Positions 7,206 through 14,835 of a stretch of DNA of 21,467 nt are shown in pieces. The stretch covers positions 1-21,467 of the forward strand of contig DASSHA010000101.1 of NCBI GenBank assembly GCA_035693145.1, read 5' to 3'. This DNA is from DASSHA01 sp035693145. Its GTDB lineage: Bacteria; Chloroflexota; Limnocylindria; Limnocylindrales; CSP1-4. The notes below the pieces were generated by a model. That model was not told where the DNA came from. It made no database searches and saw only the letters and a list, made by a program, of their open reading frames with translations. Position 1 is the stretch's first letter. Every line of letters starts with the position of its first letter. Made by a program: the position numbers and the translations under genes.

Positions 7206-8377
7206 CGCCGGCCGTAGGTCCGGAAGACCCAGAAGAGGCCGGCCACGATCGCGGCGATGAGCAGCAGCCCGACGATCCCCCAGATCGGCGAGGTGTCGAT
7301 CGTGATCCGAAAGTCCTGCTGGCCGCTCGCTTCCTTCGCCTTCGCCGACAGCGTCACGACGTAGTCGCCGGCAATCGCGTCGCCCTTCGGCTTGATGGCG
7401 GCGGTCACGTCCTGGTAGCTGTTGGCCGGGATCTGGTCCACCGTGGCGGGGCTGAAGTCGACGTTCCAGCCGGTCGGAGCCGTCTTGTCGAACGTCACGC
7501 CGGTCAGCGGCGCGCTGCCGTCGTTGGTGATCCGGATCGTCTGGTTGATGGTCCCGCCGGCGGCGCCGCTCGCGTTCAGACGCTGGTCCGGCGTCGTAAC
7601 GGTGAGCTTGTAGTTGCCGGTGATCGTCACGCCGAGCTGCGAGCTGACGTTCTTGTCGCCGGAGGTCGCGGCCACGACGATCTGGTAGTCGCCTGCCGCA
7701 ACGTCGGCCGGGGGCTGAGCGCTGACGTTGATCGTCGCGGTCGAGCCGGCCTTGACGACCGCTGATGCCGCCTGCTCCTGCCCGGACGGCTTGGCCGTGA
7801 CGGTCCAGCCGTCGGGGCCCTGCGAGGCGAGGCTGAAGGTCAGGTCCTCGGGGGTGTCGTTCGACAGCGTCAGGCTGAAGCTGAAGGTCTGGCTCGCGGT
7901 CCCGCGGAGCGCCGGGTAGTCGGCCTTGAGGTCGACGTTCCCGCCGCCGGCCGTGGTGATCGCCACCTTGAGCGGGAGGCGCTCGGTCAGGCTCCCCGAG
8001 GTCGCGGTCACGATCAGGCTCGTGCTGCCGGTCGCGTTGTCCGGGACGTCGACGTCGAGGCGGACGTCGGGCGGCGTCCCGGTCGGCTCGACGGTCACGC
8101 CCTCGACGATGAACCCGCCGCCGTGGAACGTGGTCGTCCAACCGCTCGGCGCACCGCTGACCGCGAGGGCGACCTGGCGCCGCGCGTTCGCGGTCAGGTT
8201 GAGGGTGAAGCTCACCTTCGTCCCCGCGGCGACCGAGACCGCCGGGAACGGAGTCGAGATCGTGAGCGGGTCCGCGGCGCCGACGCCTGCCGGCAGCAGC
8301 GAGAACACGAACGCGAACAGCGCGAGCGCAGCCGCGATCGGGCGCGGCGCGACACGGGAAGCGCGGATGGTCGCCAC
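7202..8377 (-). CDS. Exported NEW3-domain protein with a C-terminal membrane anchor
   Basis: A 391-residue protein, first gene of the ABC exporter operon. Residues 1-34 form a signal peptide (basic start, hydrophobic core, GVGA cleavage site). The middle consists of about three repeated Ig-like beta-sandwich domains of the NEW3 type, each with phrases such as APSGWTTTF, GPDGWTVTAKPS and APTGWNVDFSP followed by DVAAGDYQIVV or DAIAGDYVVTL. One transmembrane helix (~365-385) and a short basic tail (RTYGRR) end the protein, so the domains face outward. NEW3-domain proteins often sit beside ABC-2 exporters, but their role is not established. The frame is open up to 8614; the GTG at 8377 is chosen because AGGAGG lies 6 nt before it and the signal peptide begins there. 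Confidence 0.85.
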   Translation of the reverse strand: MATIRASRVAPRPIAAALALFAFVFSLLPAGVGAADPLTISTPFPAVSVAAGTKVSFTLNLTANARRQVALAVSGAPSGWTTTFHGGGFIVEGVTVEPTGTPPDVRLDVDVPDNATGSTSLIVTATSGSLTERLPLKVAITTAGGGNVDLKADYPALRGTASQTFSFSLTLSNDTPEDLTFSLASQGPDGWTVTAKPSGQEQAASAVVKAGSTATINVSAQPPADVAAGDYQIVVAATSGDKNVSSQLGVTITGNYKLTVTTPDQRLNASGAAGGTINQTIRITNDGSAPLTGVTFDKTAPTGWNVDFSPATVDQIPANSYQDVTAAIKPKGDAIAGDYVVTLSAKAKEASGQQDFRITIDTSPIWGIVGLLLIAAIVAGLFWVFRTYGRR

Positions 8378-8383
8378 CCAATT

Positions 8384-8389
8384 CCTCCT
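8384..8389 (-). promoter_or_regulatory. Consensus Shine-Dalgarno (AGGAGG) that sets the NEW3 gene start
   Basis: AGGAGG is followed by six bases (AATTGG) and the GTG at 8377. It is the strongest ribosome-binding site in the window and rules against the longer upstream frame. Confidence 0.85.
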
Positions 8390-8598
8390 GGCGATGCCTG
8401 AACGATCCGACGGCCATGGGGTCGGTCGGCCGGTCGCGAACGTTGACGGCGCACGACGAAACGGCGGTCCTGCGTTCGGCCGGGACGAGTCTGCCGTACC
8501 GGCCGGCCGGGCCGCAACTCCGATGGGCTGAACGGTCGGTAGCGATTTCTCAACCCGCCGCACCTCCGGACAAGCGGAGTCGGCTCGCGGACGGAGCC

Positions 8599-8802
8599 TC
8601 AGACGCGGCCCCACGCGAGTGACGGTCGGTCGGGCGGCGGCAGCCGGTCGGTCCGATGTCGGAAATAGCGGTCCGCAATCTCGTCGGATCGGACGACATG
8701 AGCGTCACGGAAGCCGAAGGCTCGCATCGTGTCGGGAAGGCTCGACGGATCGAGGAACGTCTGCCATGGCTCGCCGAGGGCGGCGGCATCCGCTGCAAGC
8801 GG
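8599..8802 (-). pseudogene. C-terminal remnant of a leucine-carboxyl-methyltransferase-family (TIGR00027-like) methyltransferase
   Basis: On the minus strand, about 66 codons resemble the C-terminal end of class I SAM-dependent methyltransferases of the LCM/TIGR00027 family: a GEPWQTFLDPSSL segment, the AFGFRDAHVV strand, then a DRYFRHRTDRL motif near the end. The frame stops normally with TGA. The frame is open further up to a GTG at 8877, but the sequence there is arginine/glycine-rich and unlike the family. The SAM-binding core (about 200 residues) is missing from every minus frame up to 9076, where another gene begins. It is therefore best read as a decayed 3' fragment, not a working gene. 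Family assignment is from pattern memory and needs a profile search. Confidence 0.6.
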
Positions 8803-9061
8803 CGCCTCCCCGGCGGTCGCATCCGGCCCCGACCGTCCGCTGTCGCACCTGCGCCTCCTCGCCCACGGTAGCGCCACTCGACGGATTCGCTGGCTTCGTG
8901 TACGGTTGTCGGGTCAAACACGCGGCGTCGACGCTGCGCGGTCGGAGCTTCCGCTCCCGCGCGCCGGCGCCCCGGACCACCTCAGGTCGCATCGACAGCA
9001 TGATTCGTCGAGCGGCCGCACACGTGGGCGTCGGCGCCGGCCCTTCCCGCCGGACCCGCCC
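8803..9061. other. Intergenic stretch upstream of the zinc-ribbon gene
   Basis: No credible gene is seen on either strand. The only notable element is a promoter-like pair, TCGACG (8878-8883) and TACGGT (8901-8906) with 17 nt between, on the plus strand. It has the same architecture as the one before the GGDEF-EAL gene. If used, it would give the zinc-ribbon gene a leader of about 165 nt. Confidence 0.35.
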
Positions 9062-9068
9062 GGAAGGA
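9062..9068 (+). promoter_or_regulatory. Shine-Dalgarno (GGAAGGA) of the zinc-ribbon gene
   Basis: GGAAGGA lies 8 nt before the ATG at 9077 and favours this start over the internal ATG at 9131. Confidence 0.6.
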
Positions 9069-9076
9069 CCAGTTCC

Positions 9077-9268
9077 ATGCTTTCTCGACACGCGGCCACA
9101 CCGGCCAACGTCAGCCAGCGCGCGACCGCGATGCGGCGCCAGCGTCGGCGCACCTCCACCAATCAGCTCTATTGCGCCACCAACGGCTGCGCGAGCTTCC
9201 TCACCATCGATCCCGAGAACGGCGTCGCCCGCTGCGCGATCTGCGGCTACTCGCGGCGCCTCCACTGA
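9077..9268 (+). CDS. Small zinc-ribbon protein, 63 residues
   Basis: A short basic protein: residues 1-30 are rich in Arg, Ser and Thr, and residues 31-63 form a compact zinc ribbon with two cysteine pairs, CATNGC (C33, C38) and CAIC (C53, C56), separated by a FLTIDPENGVAR beta-hairpin. The spacing suggests a single structural Zn2+ site. No specific family is recognised; nucleic-acid or protein binding would be usual for such ribbons. The start is supported by GGAAGGA 8 nt upstream. An internal ATG at 9131 would leave a 45-residue ribbon. It precedes the aminotransferase gene by 83 nt on the same strand, but no functional link is evident. Confidence 0.7.
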   Translation: MLSRHAATPANVSQRATAMRRQRRRTSTNQLYCATNGCASFLTIDPENGVARCAICGYSRRLH

Positions 9269-9351
9269 CCCTGCGCGCCAAGCCTCCGGCAACGGCGCCC
9301 GCCTGACGCATCACCGGTAGGTCGCCGACGACGATCCGCGATCATCGACCG

Positions 9352-10719
9352 GTGAAGATCTCCGCCGCCATCGAGCGGTCCCGGCTGACCGAACGATTCG
9401 AGGCCGAGACCGCCGCGTTCGCCACGGCCCACCCGCGCTGCGGCGAGGCCGCCGCGGCCGGACGCCGATCGCTGCTCATGGGTGTTCCGATGCCCTGGAT
9501 GGTCGAGTGGGCCGGGCCGTTTCCGCTCGTCGTCGACGAGGCCGGAGGTGCACGGTTTCGGTGCCTCGACGGGATCGAGCTCAGCGACCTGTGCCTCGGC
9601 GACACCGGTGCGATGGCCGGCCACGCCCCGGCCGCGACGGTCGCGGCCGTCGAGCGGCAGCTCCGACGAGGGGTCACCCACATGCTGCCGACCGAAGACG
9701 CCGCCGCCGTGGGCGACGAGCTCACGGCGAGGTTCGGCGTCCCGTTCTGGCAGTTCACCCTCAGCGCGACCGACGCGAACCGCTTCGCGATCCGGCTCGC
9801 GAGACACGTGACCGGCCGACCGAAGATCGCAATCCACGACTGGAGCTACCACGGCTCGGTCGACGAGACGTTCGCGACGCTCGACGCCGACGGGCAGGTC
9901 GTCTCGCGGGAGGGCAATGTCGGGCCGCCGGTGGATCCCGCGCTGACCACCCGCGTCGTCCCGTTCAACGACGTCGCGGCGCTCGAGGCGGCGCTCGCCC
10001 CGCGTGATGTCGCGATCGTCGTCGTCGAACCGGCTCTCACGAACATCGGGATCGTGCTGCCCGAAGCGCGGTACCACGAGGCACTTCGCCGGCTGACCCG
10101 GGAGACCGGAACGCTGCTCCTCATCGACGAGACGCACACGTTGTGCGCCGGCTGGGGCGGCTACACCGCGGCGTTCGGCCTCGAGCCGGACGTGGTCGTC
10201 GTCGGCAAGGCGATCGCCGGCGGCATCCCGATCGGCGCATATGGGCTCTCGCACGCGTTCGCCGATGCGGTGACCTCGAGCATCGACGTCGAGGACCTCG
10301 ACGTCGGCGGCATCGGCGGCACGCTCGCCGGGAACGCGCTGTCGCTCGCCGCCGCCCGGGCGACACTCGACGAGGTCCTCACGCCCGCAGCGTTCGACGC
10401 GATGACCGCCCTGGCCGTTCGGTGGGCGTCAGGCGTCGAATCGGTCATCGATGCCCACGCGCTTCCCTGGCACGTCACCCGGTTGGGATGTCGTGCCGAG
10501 TATCACTTCCTGCCGTCTCCGCCTCGGACCGGCGCCGAGCAGGCCGCCGCACGGAACTCCGCGCTGCAGCGATACCTGCACCTCGCACTCATGAACCGCG
10601 GCGTCCTCATCACGCCGTTCCACAACATGGCCCTGATGTCCCCGGCCACGACCGAGGCCGACGTCGACCGGCACACGACGGCGTTCGACGCGGCGGTCAG
10701 CGGGCTTCTGACGGGCTGA
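9352..10719 (+). CDS. Class III PLP-dependent aminotransferase (glutamate-1-semialdehyde aminomutase-like)
   Basis: A 455-residue fold-type I PLP enzyme of the class III aminotransferase family. The internal aldimine lysine is K286 in VVVVGKAIAGGIPIGAYG, and the pyridine-nitrogen aspartate is D259 in LLLIDETHTL. YHG in the DWSYHGSVDETF segment is the ring-stacking motif. The cofactor-phosphate motif, usually SGTEA in this family, is replaced by SATDAN. The KxxxGG-PIGAYG form resembles glutamate-1-semialdehyde aminomutase-like proteins, but the neighbours give no haem context, so the substrate is unknown. The start is a GTG at 9352 with no clear Shine-Dalgarno. The gene ends at a convergent hairpin shared with the DUF1992 gene. 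Confidence 0.88.
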   Translation: MKISAAIERSRLTERFEAETAAFATAHPRCGEAAAAGRRSLLMGVPMPWMVEWAGPFPLVVDEAGGARFRCLDGIELSDLCLGDTGAMAGHAPAATVAAVERQLRRGVTHMLPTEDAAAVGDELTARFGVPFWQFTLSATDANRFAIRLARHVTGRPKIAIHDWSYHGSVDETFATLDADGQVVSREGNVGPPVDPALTTRVVPFNDVAALEAALAPRDVAIVVVEPALTNIGIVLPEARYHEALRRLTRETGTLLLIDETHTLCAGWGGYTAAFGLEPDVVVVGKAIAGGIPIGAYGLSHAFADAVTSSIDVEDLDVGGIGGTLAGNALSLAAARATLDEVLTPAAFDAMTALAVRWASGVESVIDAHALPWHVTRLGCRAEYHFLPSPPRTGAEQAAARNSALQRYLHLALMNRGVLITPFHNMALMSPATTEADVDRHTTAFDAAVSGLLTG

Positions 10720-10722
10720 AGG

Positions 10723-10746
10723 CACTCGTCGCTCTCGCGGCGAGTG
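10723..10746. terminator. Bidirectional hairpin between two convergent genes
   Basis: CACTCGTCGC (10723-10732) pairs with GCGGCGAGTG (10737-10746) around the loop TCTC. This gives a 10-bp stem with one G-U (or A-C, on the other strand) position. It fills almost the whole 30-bp gap between the aminotransferase and DUF1992 stop codons, the expected place for a shared terminator. T-runs are weak on both sides. Confidence 0.6.
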
Positions 10747-10749
10747 GCT

Positions 10750-11202
10750 TCACGCGCGATGCGCCTCGGCGAGACGCGCCAGCTCGGCGGCGAGGTCGAG
10801 CGGCAGCCGATGCTGTCGATCCGTCGGGGCCTCGTAGTTGAGCCGGAAGATCGCGCGGTTCACGTCGTCCACCACCGCGGTCAGCTCTCGCCGATCGCGT
10901 TCCCGCGCGATCGCGGTCCGACTTCGGGCCGCCCTGGCGAGGACCGCATCGCGCCGCTCGAGCAACGCGCGGATGTCCCGATCGGCCTCGATCCAGGCCG
11001 GGGCGGCACCGTGCTGCTTGAGCAGGTTGTGCGCGAGCCACCACTCGTCCTCGCGCCCCTCCAGCGGCAGTCGCTGGCCACGGAAGGGCAGATCGTCGAA
11101 CGCGCCGGCGTCCTGTGCCTCGCGGATCTGGCGCTCGGCGAGGCTCTCCCACGAACGGCCGACCTCGACCCGGCCCTCGGCGTCGCGACGGATGGGGCTC
11201 AC
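10750..11202 (-). CDS. DUF1992 family protein (DnaJ-homologue subfamily C member 28 conserved domain)
   Basis: A 150-residue protein matching DUF1992 (PF09350). Hallmarks are WESLAERQIREAQDAGAFDDLPFRGQRLPL, then EWWLAHNLLKQHGAAPAWIEADRDI and a long charged C-terminal helix with VNRAIFRLNYEAP. Its function is unknown; despite the family name there is no J-domain. The frame continues through the antisense strand of the helicase gene to 14493, which is a shadow. The GTG at 11202 is chosen because family similarity begins just after it and a -10 hexamer TACGAT sits 6 nt upstream. It is transcribed divergently from the nuclease-helicase gene. Confidence 0.85.
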   Translation of the reverse strand: MSPIRRDAEGRVEVGRSWESLAERQIREAQDAGAFDDLPFRGQRLPLEGREDEWWLAHNLLKQHGAAPAWIEADRDIRALLERRDAVLARAARSRTAIARERDRRELTAVVDDVNRAIFRLNYEAPTDRQHRLPLDLAAELARLAEAHRA

Positions 11203-11208
11203 GATCGA

Positions 11209-11214
11209 ATCGTA
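11209..11214 (-). promoter_or_regulatory. Putative -10 element (TACGAT) of a leaderless DUF1992 transcript
   Basis: TACGAT on the minus strand is followed by six bases and the GTG at 11202. There is no Shine-Dalgarno and no clear -35. Confidence 0.45.
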
Positions 11215-11275
11215 CCGGCGGGCGACGGCCACGCCGCGCACGCGCCGCGACAGCCGAGCTGTCACGCGCCTCCGA

Positions 11276-11281
11276 TACGCT
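11276..11281 (+). promoter_or_regulatory. Possible -10 element (TACGCT) of the nuclease-helicase gene
   Basis: TACGCT would place the transcript start near 11288, giving a leader of about 29 nt that includes a run of G (ending 3-4 nt before the GTG at 11317) as a weak ribosome-binding site. No -35 element is evident. Confidence 0.3.
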
Positions 11282-11316
11282 GGCCTCGTTCGTCCAGATT
11301 TCGCCACGGGGGGTCC

Positions 11317-14300
11317 GTGCAGCTCGCGTCCGACGGCACGCTGATCGCCAGCGCGACCGATCTCGTCAACTTCCTCGAATGCGACCACCTCACGACGCTC
11401 GAGCTCGGCCGGCTCGAGGGTCTCTGGGAGCGGCCGCACCAGCGGACGGATCCGACCGTCGTCCTCCTCCAGGAGCGGGGTGACGCACACGAGCACGCCT
11501 ACCTCGATCGGCTGCGCGCCGAGGGTCGCGACGTCGTCGAGATCCCGCGTCCCGGTCGCGAATCCGACGACCTTCGCGCGGCGGAGGCCGAGACGGTCGA
11601 GGCGATGCGCCGCGGCGTGGGCGCGATCTACCAGGCAACGCTCTTCGACGGCCGCTGGCTCGGCTTCGCCGACTTCCTCATCCGGGCCGAGCGGCCCAGC
11701 CCGGCGTTCGGGGCGTGGAGCTACGAGGTCGCCGACACGAAGCTCTCGAAGGCCGTGAAGGGCGGTGCGGTCCTCCAGGTCTGCGTCTATTCGGAGCGGC
11801 TGGCGACGCTCCAGGGCGTCACACCCGAGCACGTCCATGTCGTGACCGGCGACGGCACGAGCCACGAGCTGAGGGTGGACGACTACGCGGCCTATTACCG
11901 CAGCGTGAAGGCGCGCTTCGAGGCGACGATGTTCGGCGCGGAGGGCACGGCGCGGCGCGACGCGAGGACGGCCCGCACGTATCCCGACCCGGTCGACCAC
12001 TGCCGCGTCTGCGCCTGGTTCCCCGGCTGCATGGACCGGCGTCGCGCCGACGATCACCTCTCGCTGGTCGCCGGGATGAGCCGCTCGATGACCGAACGGC
12101 TGACCGCCGCGGGCGTCCGAACGCTCGGCGACCTCGGCCGGCTGCCGGCCGACCGCCCGGTCCCGGAGACCAACCCGGTCACCCTCGAGCGCCTGCGCGA
12201 GCAGGCGCGTCTCCAGCTCACCGGGCGGGAGCGGCACGAGCTCATGTACGAGCTGATCCCGCCGTCGACGGACGACCGCGTGCGCGGGCTCGCGCTGCTG
12301 CCTGAACCCTCCGCGCTCGACGTCTTCTTCGACATCGAGGCCGACCCGTGGGCGCTCGACGACGGGATCGAGTACCTCCTCGGGCGCGTCGTCACGGACG
12401 GCGAGCCGGACTACCGACCGCTCTGGGGCCACGACCGCGCCGGCGAGAAGGCGGCCTTCGAGGCGTTCATCGACGACGTCGTCGCCCGGCTCGATCGCGA
12501 CCCGCGGATGCACGTCTACCACTACGGCGGCTACGAGTCGGGCGCAATCAAGCGGCTGATGCAGCGCCACGCGACGCGCGAAGACGAGGTCGACCGGATC
12601 CTGCGCGCGGACGTCCTTGTCGATCTCTACACCGTCGTCCGCCAGGGCATCCGGGCTTCGCTCGAGTCGTACTCGCTCAAGCAGATCGAGCATTTCTACC
12701 TGCCCGCGCGCGAGGGTCCGGTGACCGAGGCCGGCTTCTCCGTGGTGACGTACGAGACCTGGCTGCGCGACGGCGACCCGCGCCGTCTCGACGAGCTCGC
12801 CGCCTACAACCGCGACGACTGCATCTCGACTCGGGAGCTGCGGGGCTGGCTCGAGGCGCGGAGGGCCGAAGGCCTGGCTCGCGGGTGGAACCTGCCCCGG
12901 CCACCGATCGCCGACGGTCAGCCCAGCGAAGAGCAGCTGAAGGCGAACGAGGAGACCCGGCGCCGTGTCGACGCGCTGCGGGGAGGGATCCCGGCCGATC
13001 CCGCCGCGCGGAACGACGAGCAGCAGGCGCGCTGGCTGCTCGCCGCCCTCGTCGATTACCACCGCCGCGAGGATCTCCCACAGTGGTGGCGCTGGTTCGA
13101 CCTCCAGAATCGCACCCTCGACGAGCTCGTCGAGGCGAGCGACGCGCTCGCGGGCCTGCGATACCAGCGCGACGTCGAGCAGCGCGGCAGGAGCATCGTC
13201 CGGCGCTATTCGTTCCCGGCCCAGGACCACAAGTTCGATGCCGGCGACCAGGTCGACGACCCGTGGGGTCGCGACGAGGCGACCGCGTTCGGCAGCACGG
13301 CCGACGGCGCGGGCGTCGTCGTCATGATCGACGACCTCGCGAACACGATCGACATCCTCCGGCCTCCCTCGAAGCTCGGCCGCCATCCCACCGCGCTCAT
13401 CCCGCCCGGACCGATCTTCAACGTGCCCCTCCGGAAGGGCATCGGCCGGCTGGCCGACGACGTGATCGAGCGAGGCCTCTCGGCGGATGGACCGCATCGG
13501 GCCGCGCGCGACCTCCTCCTCCGCCTTCCGCCGCGCCTCCCTGGCCGCGCGCCGGGGGCGCCACTGCGAAGCGAGGGCGAGGACCTGCTCGAGGCGACAC
13601 TCGCGGTCGCGACGTCGCTCGACGACGGCGTGCTGCCGATCCAGGGGCCGCCGGGCACCGGGAAGACGTGGACCGGAGCACGCATCGTGCTCGCACGACT
13701 CGCGGCCCGGCGGGGCCCGATCGGCGTGACCGCGCAATCCCATCGAGCGATCGCGAACTTCCTCGACGCGCTCGCCGCAGCCGCGGTCGAGGCCGGCCGA
13801 ACGGTTCGAATCCTGCAGCGGTGCGATCCGGACGACGGGATTCCGGCTGTCGACGGGATCGGCCAGGCAACCAACGACCAGGTCCGGAACGCCCTGGCGG
13901 CCGGGACGGTCGACGTCGTGGGTGGGACCGCGTGGCTGTTCGCGCGCGAGGAACTCACCGGCGCGTTCGACGCGATCGTGGTCGACGAAGCGGGCCAGTA
14001 CTCGCTCGCGAACGTCGGCGCCATCTCCGGCGCGGCGCGCTCGTTCATGCTGCTCGGCGACCCGAACCAGCTGCCACAGGTCACCCAGGGCGTCCACCCG
14101 AATGGGTCCGCGGCGTCGGCGCTCGGGCACCTGCTCGGCGGCTCGGCGACGATCGAGCCCGAGCGCGGCATCTTCCTCGACACGACGTACCGGCTCCATC
14201 CCGCCGTCAACGCCTACATCTCCGACACCTTCTACGAGGGCCGGCTCGGGACGGACCCCACGACCGCGCTCCAGCGGGTCGCCGCACTCGGCGAGGATCC

Positions 14301-14835
14301 GGCCCTCGCCGGCGCCGGTGTCCGCTGGCGACCGGTGGTCCACGGCGGCAATGCGCAACGGTCCCGCGAAGAGGCCGCCGTCGTCGCGCAAGTCATCTCG
14401 GAGCTGCTCGAGACGACGTGGACCGGGCCTGACGGAGCAGAGCGCGCGCTCCAACCCGAGGACCTGCTCGTCGTCGCTCCGTACAACGCGCACGTCGCCG
14501 CCGTCGCCTCGGCCCTCGAGCGAAAGGTCGGGCAGGGGGTTGGACGCCGCGTCGGGACGGTGGACCGCTTCCAGGGCCGGGAGGGGGCGGTCGCGATCTA
14601 CACGATGTCGGCGTCCTCAGCGGAGGAGGCGCCGCGCGGGATCGACTTTCTCTACGACCGGAACCGCCTCAACGTCGCCGTGTCGCGGGCCCGGGCGCTC
14701 GCGATCGTCGTCGCCAGCCCGGACCTGCTCCGGGTCGCCTGTCGCACCCCGGAGCAGATGCGCCGGGTCAACGCCCTCTGCCGCCTCGTGGAGGTCTCCA
14801 GCACGGACCCCGTCACGAACGCAGGATCGGGCTGA
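11317..14835 (+). CDS. TM0106-family RecB-like nuclease / RNase H-like / SF1 DNA2-type helicase fusion
   Basis: A 1172-residue protein with three parts. Residues ~1-250 are a Cas4/RecB-like nuclease: D119 (GFADFL), E137/D140/K142 (YEVADTK), and a Fe-S-type cysteine set C22, C229, C232, C238 (CRVCAWFPGC). Residues ~330-520 match the YprB-type RNase H-like exonuclease domain: DIE (D339, E341), YHYGGYE and YNRDDC (D500, D501). Residues ~740-1150 are an SF1B helicase: Walker A GPPGTGKT (777-784), Walker B VVDEAGQ (D890, E891), LLGDPNQLPQ, TTYRLHP, GTVDRFQGRE (~1080) and NVAVSRAR. The likely role is ATP-driven DNA or RNA unwinding with end processing in repair or defence; no experimental role is known to me. 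The frame extends upstream to 10744 over the DUF1992 gene; the GTG at 11317 fits the nuclease N-terminus. Confidence 0.9.
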   Translation: MQLASDGTLIASATDLVNFLECDHLTTLELGRLEGLWERPHQRTDPTVVLLQERGDAHEHAYLDRLRAEGRDVVEIPRPGRESDDLRAAEAETVEAMRRGVGAIYQATLFDGRWLGFADFLIRAERPSPAFGAWSYEVADTKLSKAVKGGAVLQVCVYSERLATLQGVTPEHVHVVTGDGTSHELRVDDYAAYYRSVKARFEATMFGAEGTARRDARTARTYPDPVDHCRVCAWFPGCMDRRRADDHLSLVAGMSRSMTERLTAAGVRTLGDLGRLPADRPVPETNPVTLERLREQARLQLTGRERHELMYELIPPSTDDRVRGLALLPEPSALDVFFDIEADPWALDDGIEYLLGRVVTDGEPDYRPLWGHDRAGEKAAFEAFIDDVVARLDRDPRMHVYHYGGYESGAIKRLMQRHATREDEVDRILRADVLVDLYTVVRQGIRASLESYSLKQIEHFYLPAREGPVTEAGFSVVTYETWLRDGDPRRLDELAAYNRDDCISTRELRGWLEARRAEGLARGWNLPRPPIADGQPSEEQLKANEETRRRVDALRGGIPADPAARNDEQQARWLLAALVDYHRREDLPQWWRWFDLQNRTLDELVEASDALAGLRYQRDVEQRGRSIVRRYSFPAQDHKFDAGDQVDDPWGRDEATAFGSTADGAGVVVMIDDLANTIDILRPPSKLGRHPTALIPPGPIFNVPLRKGIGRLADDVIERGLSADGPHRAARDLLLRLPPRLPGRAPGAPLRSEGEDLLEATLAVATSLDDGVLPIQGPPGTGKTWTGARIVLARLAARRGPIGVTAQSHRAIANFLDALAAAAVEAGRTVRILQRCDPDDGIPAVDGIGQATNDQVRNALAAGTVDVVGGTAWLFAREELTGAFDAIVVDEAGQYSLANVGAISGAARSFMLLGDPNQLPQVTQGVHPNGSAASALGHLLGGSATIEPERGIFLDTTYRLHPAVNAYISDTFYEGRLGTDPTTALQRVAALGEDPALAGAGVRWRPVVHGGNAQRSREEAAVVAQVISELLETTWTGPDGAERALQPEDLLVVAPYNAHVAAVASALERKVGQGVGRRVGTVDRFQGREGAVAIYTMSASSAEEAPRGIDFLYDRNRLNVAVSRARALAIVVASPDLLRVACRTPEQMRRVNALCRLVEVSSTDPVTNAGSG

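Noticed and set aside
600..8552. The 10-mer GGTAGCGATT occurs in two intergenic regions (near 602 and near 8540).
   Set aside because: A single 10-mer match in 21 kb is expected by chance, and flanking bases do not agree.
8378..8614. Longer N-terminus for the NEW3 protein.
   Set aside because: The extra 79 residues are Arg/Pro-rich, would precede the signal peptide, and would place the consensus AGGAGG inside the gene.
10744..11316. Upstream extension of the nuclease-helicase frame.
   Set aside because: It runs antisense through the DUF1992 gene and shows no nuclease-family similarity before the GTG at 11317.
10750..14493. A 1247-codon minus-strand frame opposite the nuclease-helicase gene.
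   Set aside because: Only its last 150 codons (DUF1992) carry family similarity; the rest is an antisense shadow that happens to be in the same frame.
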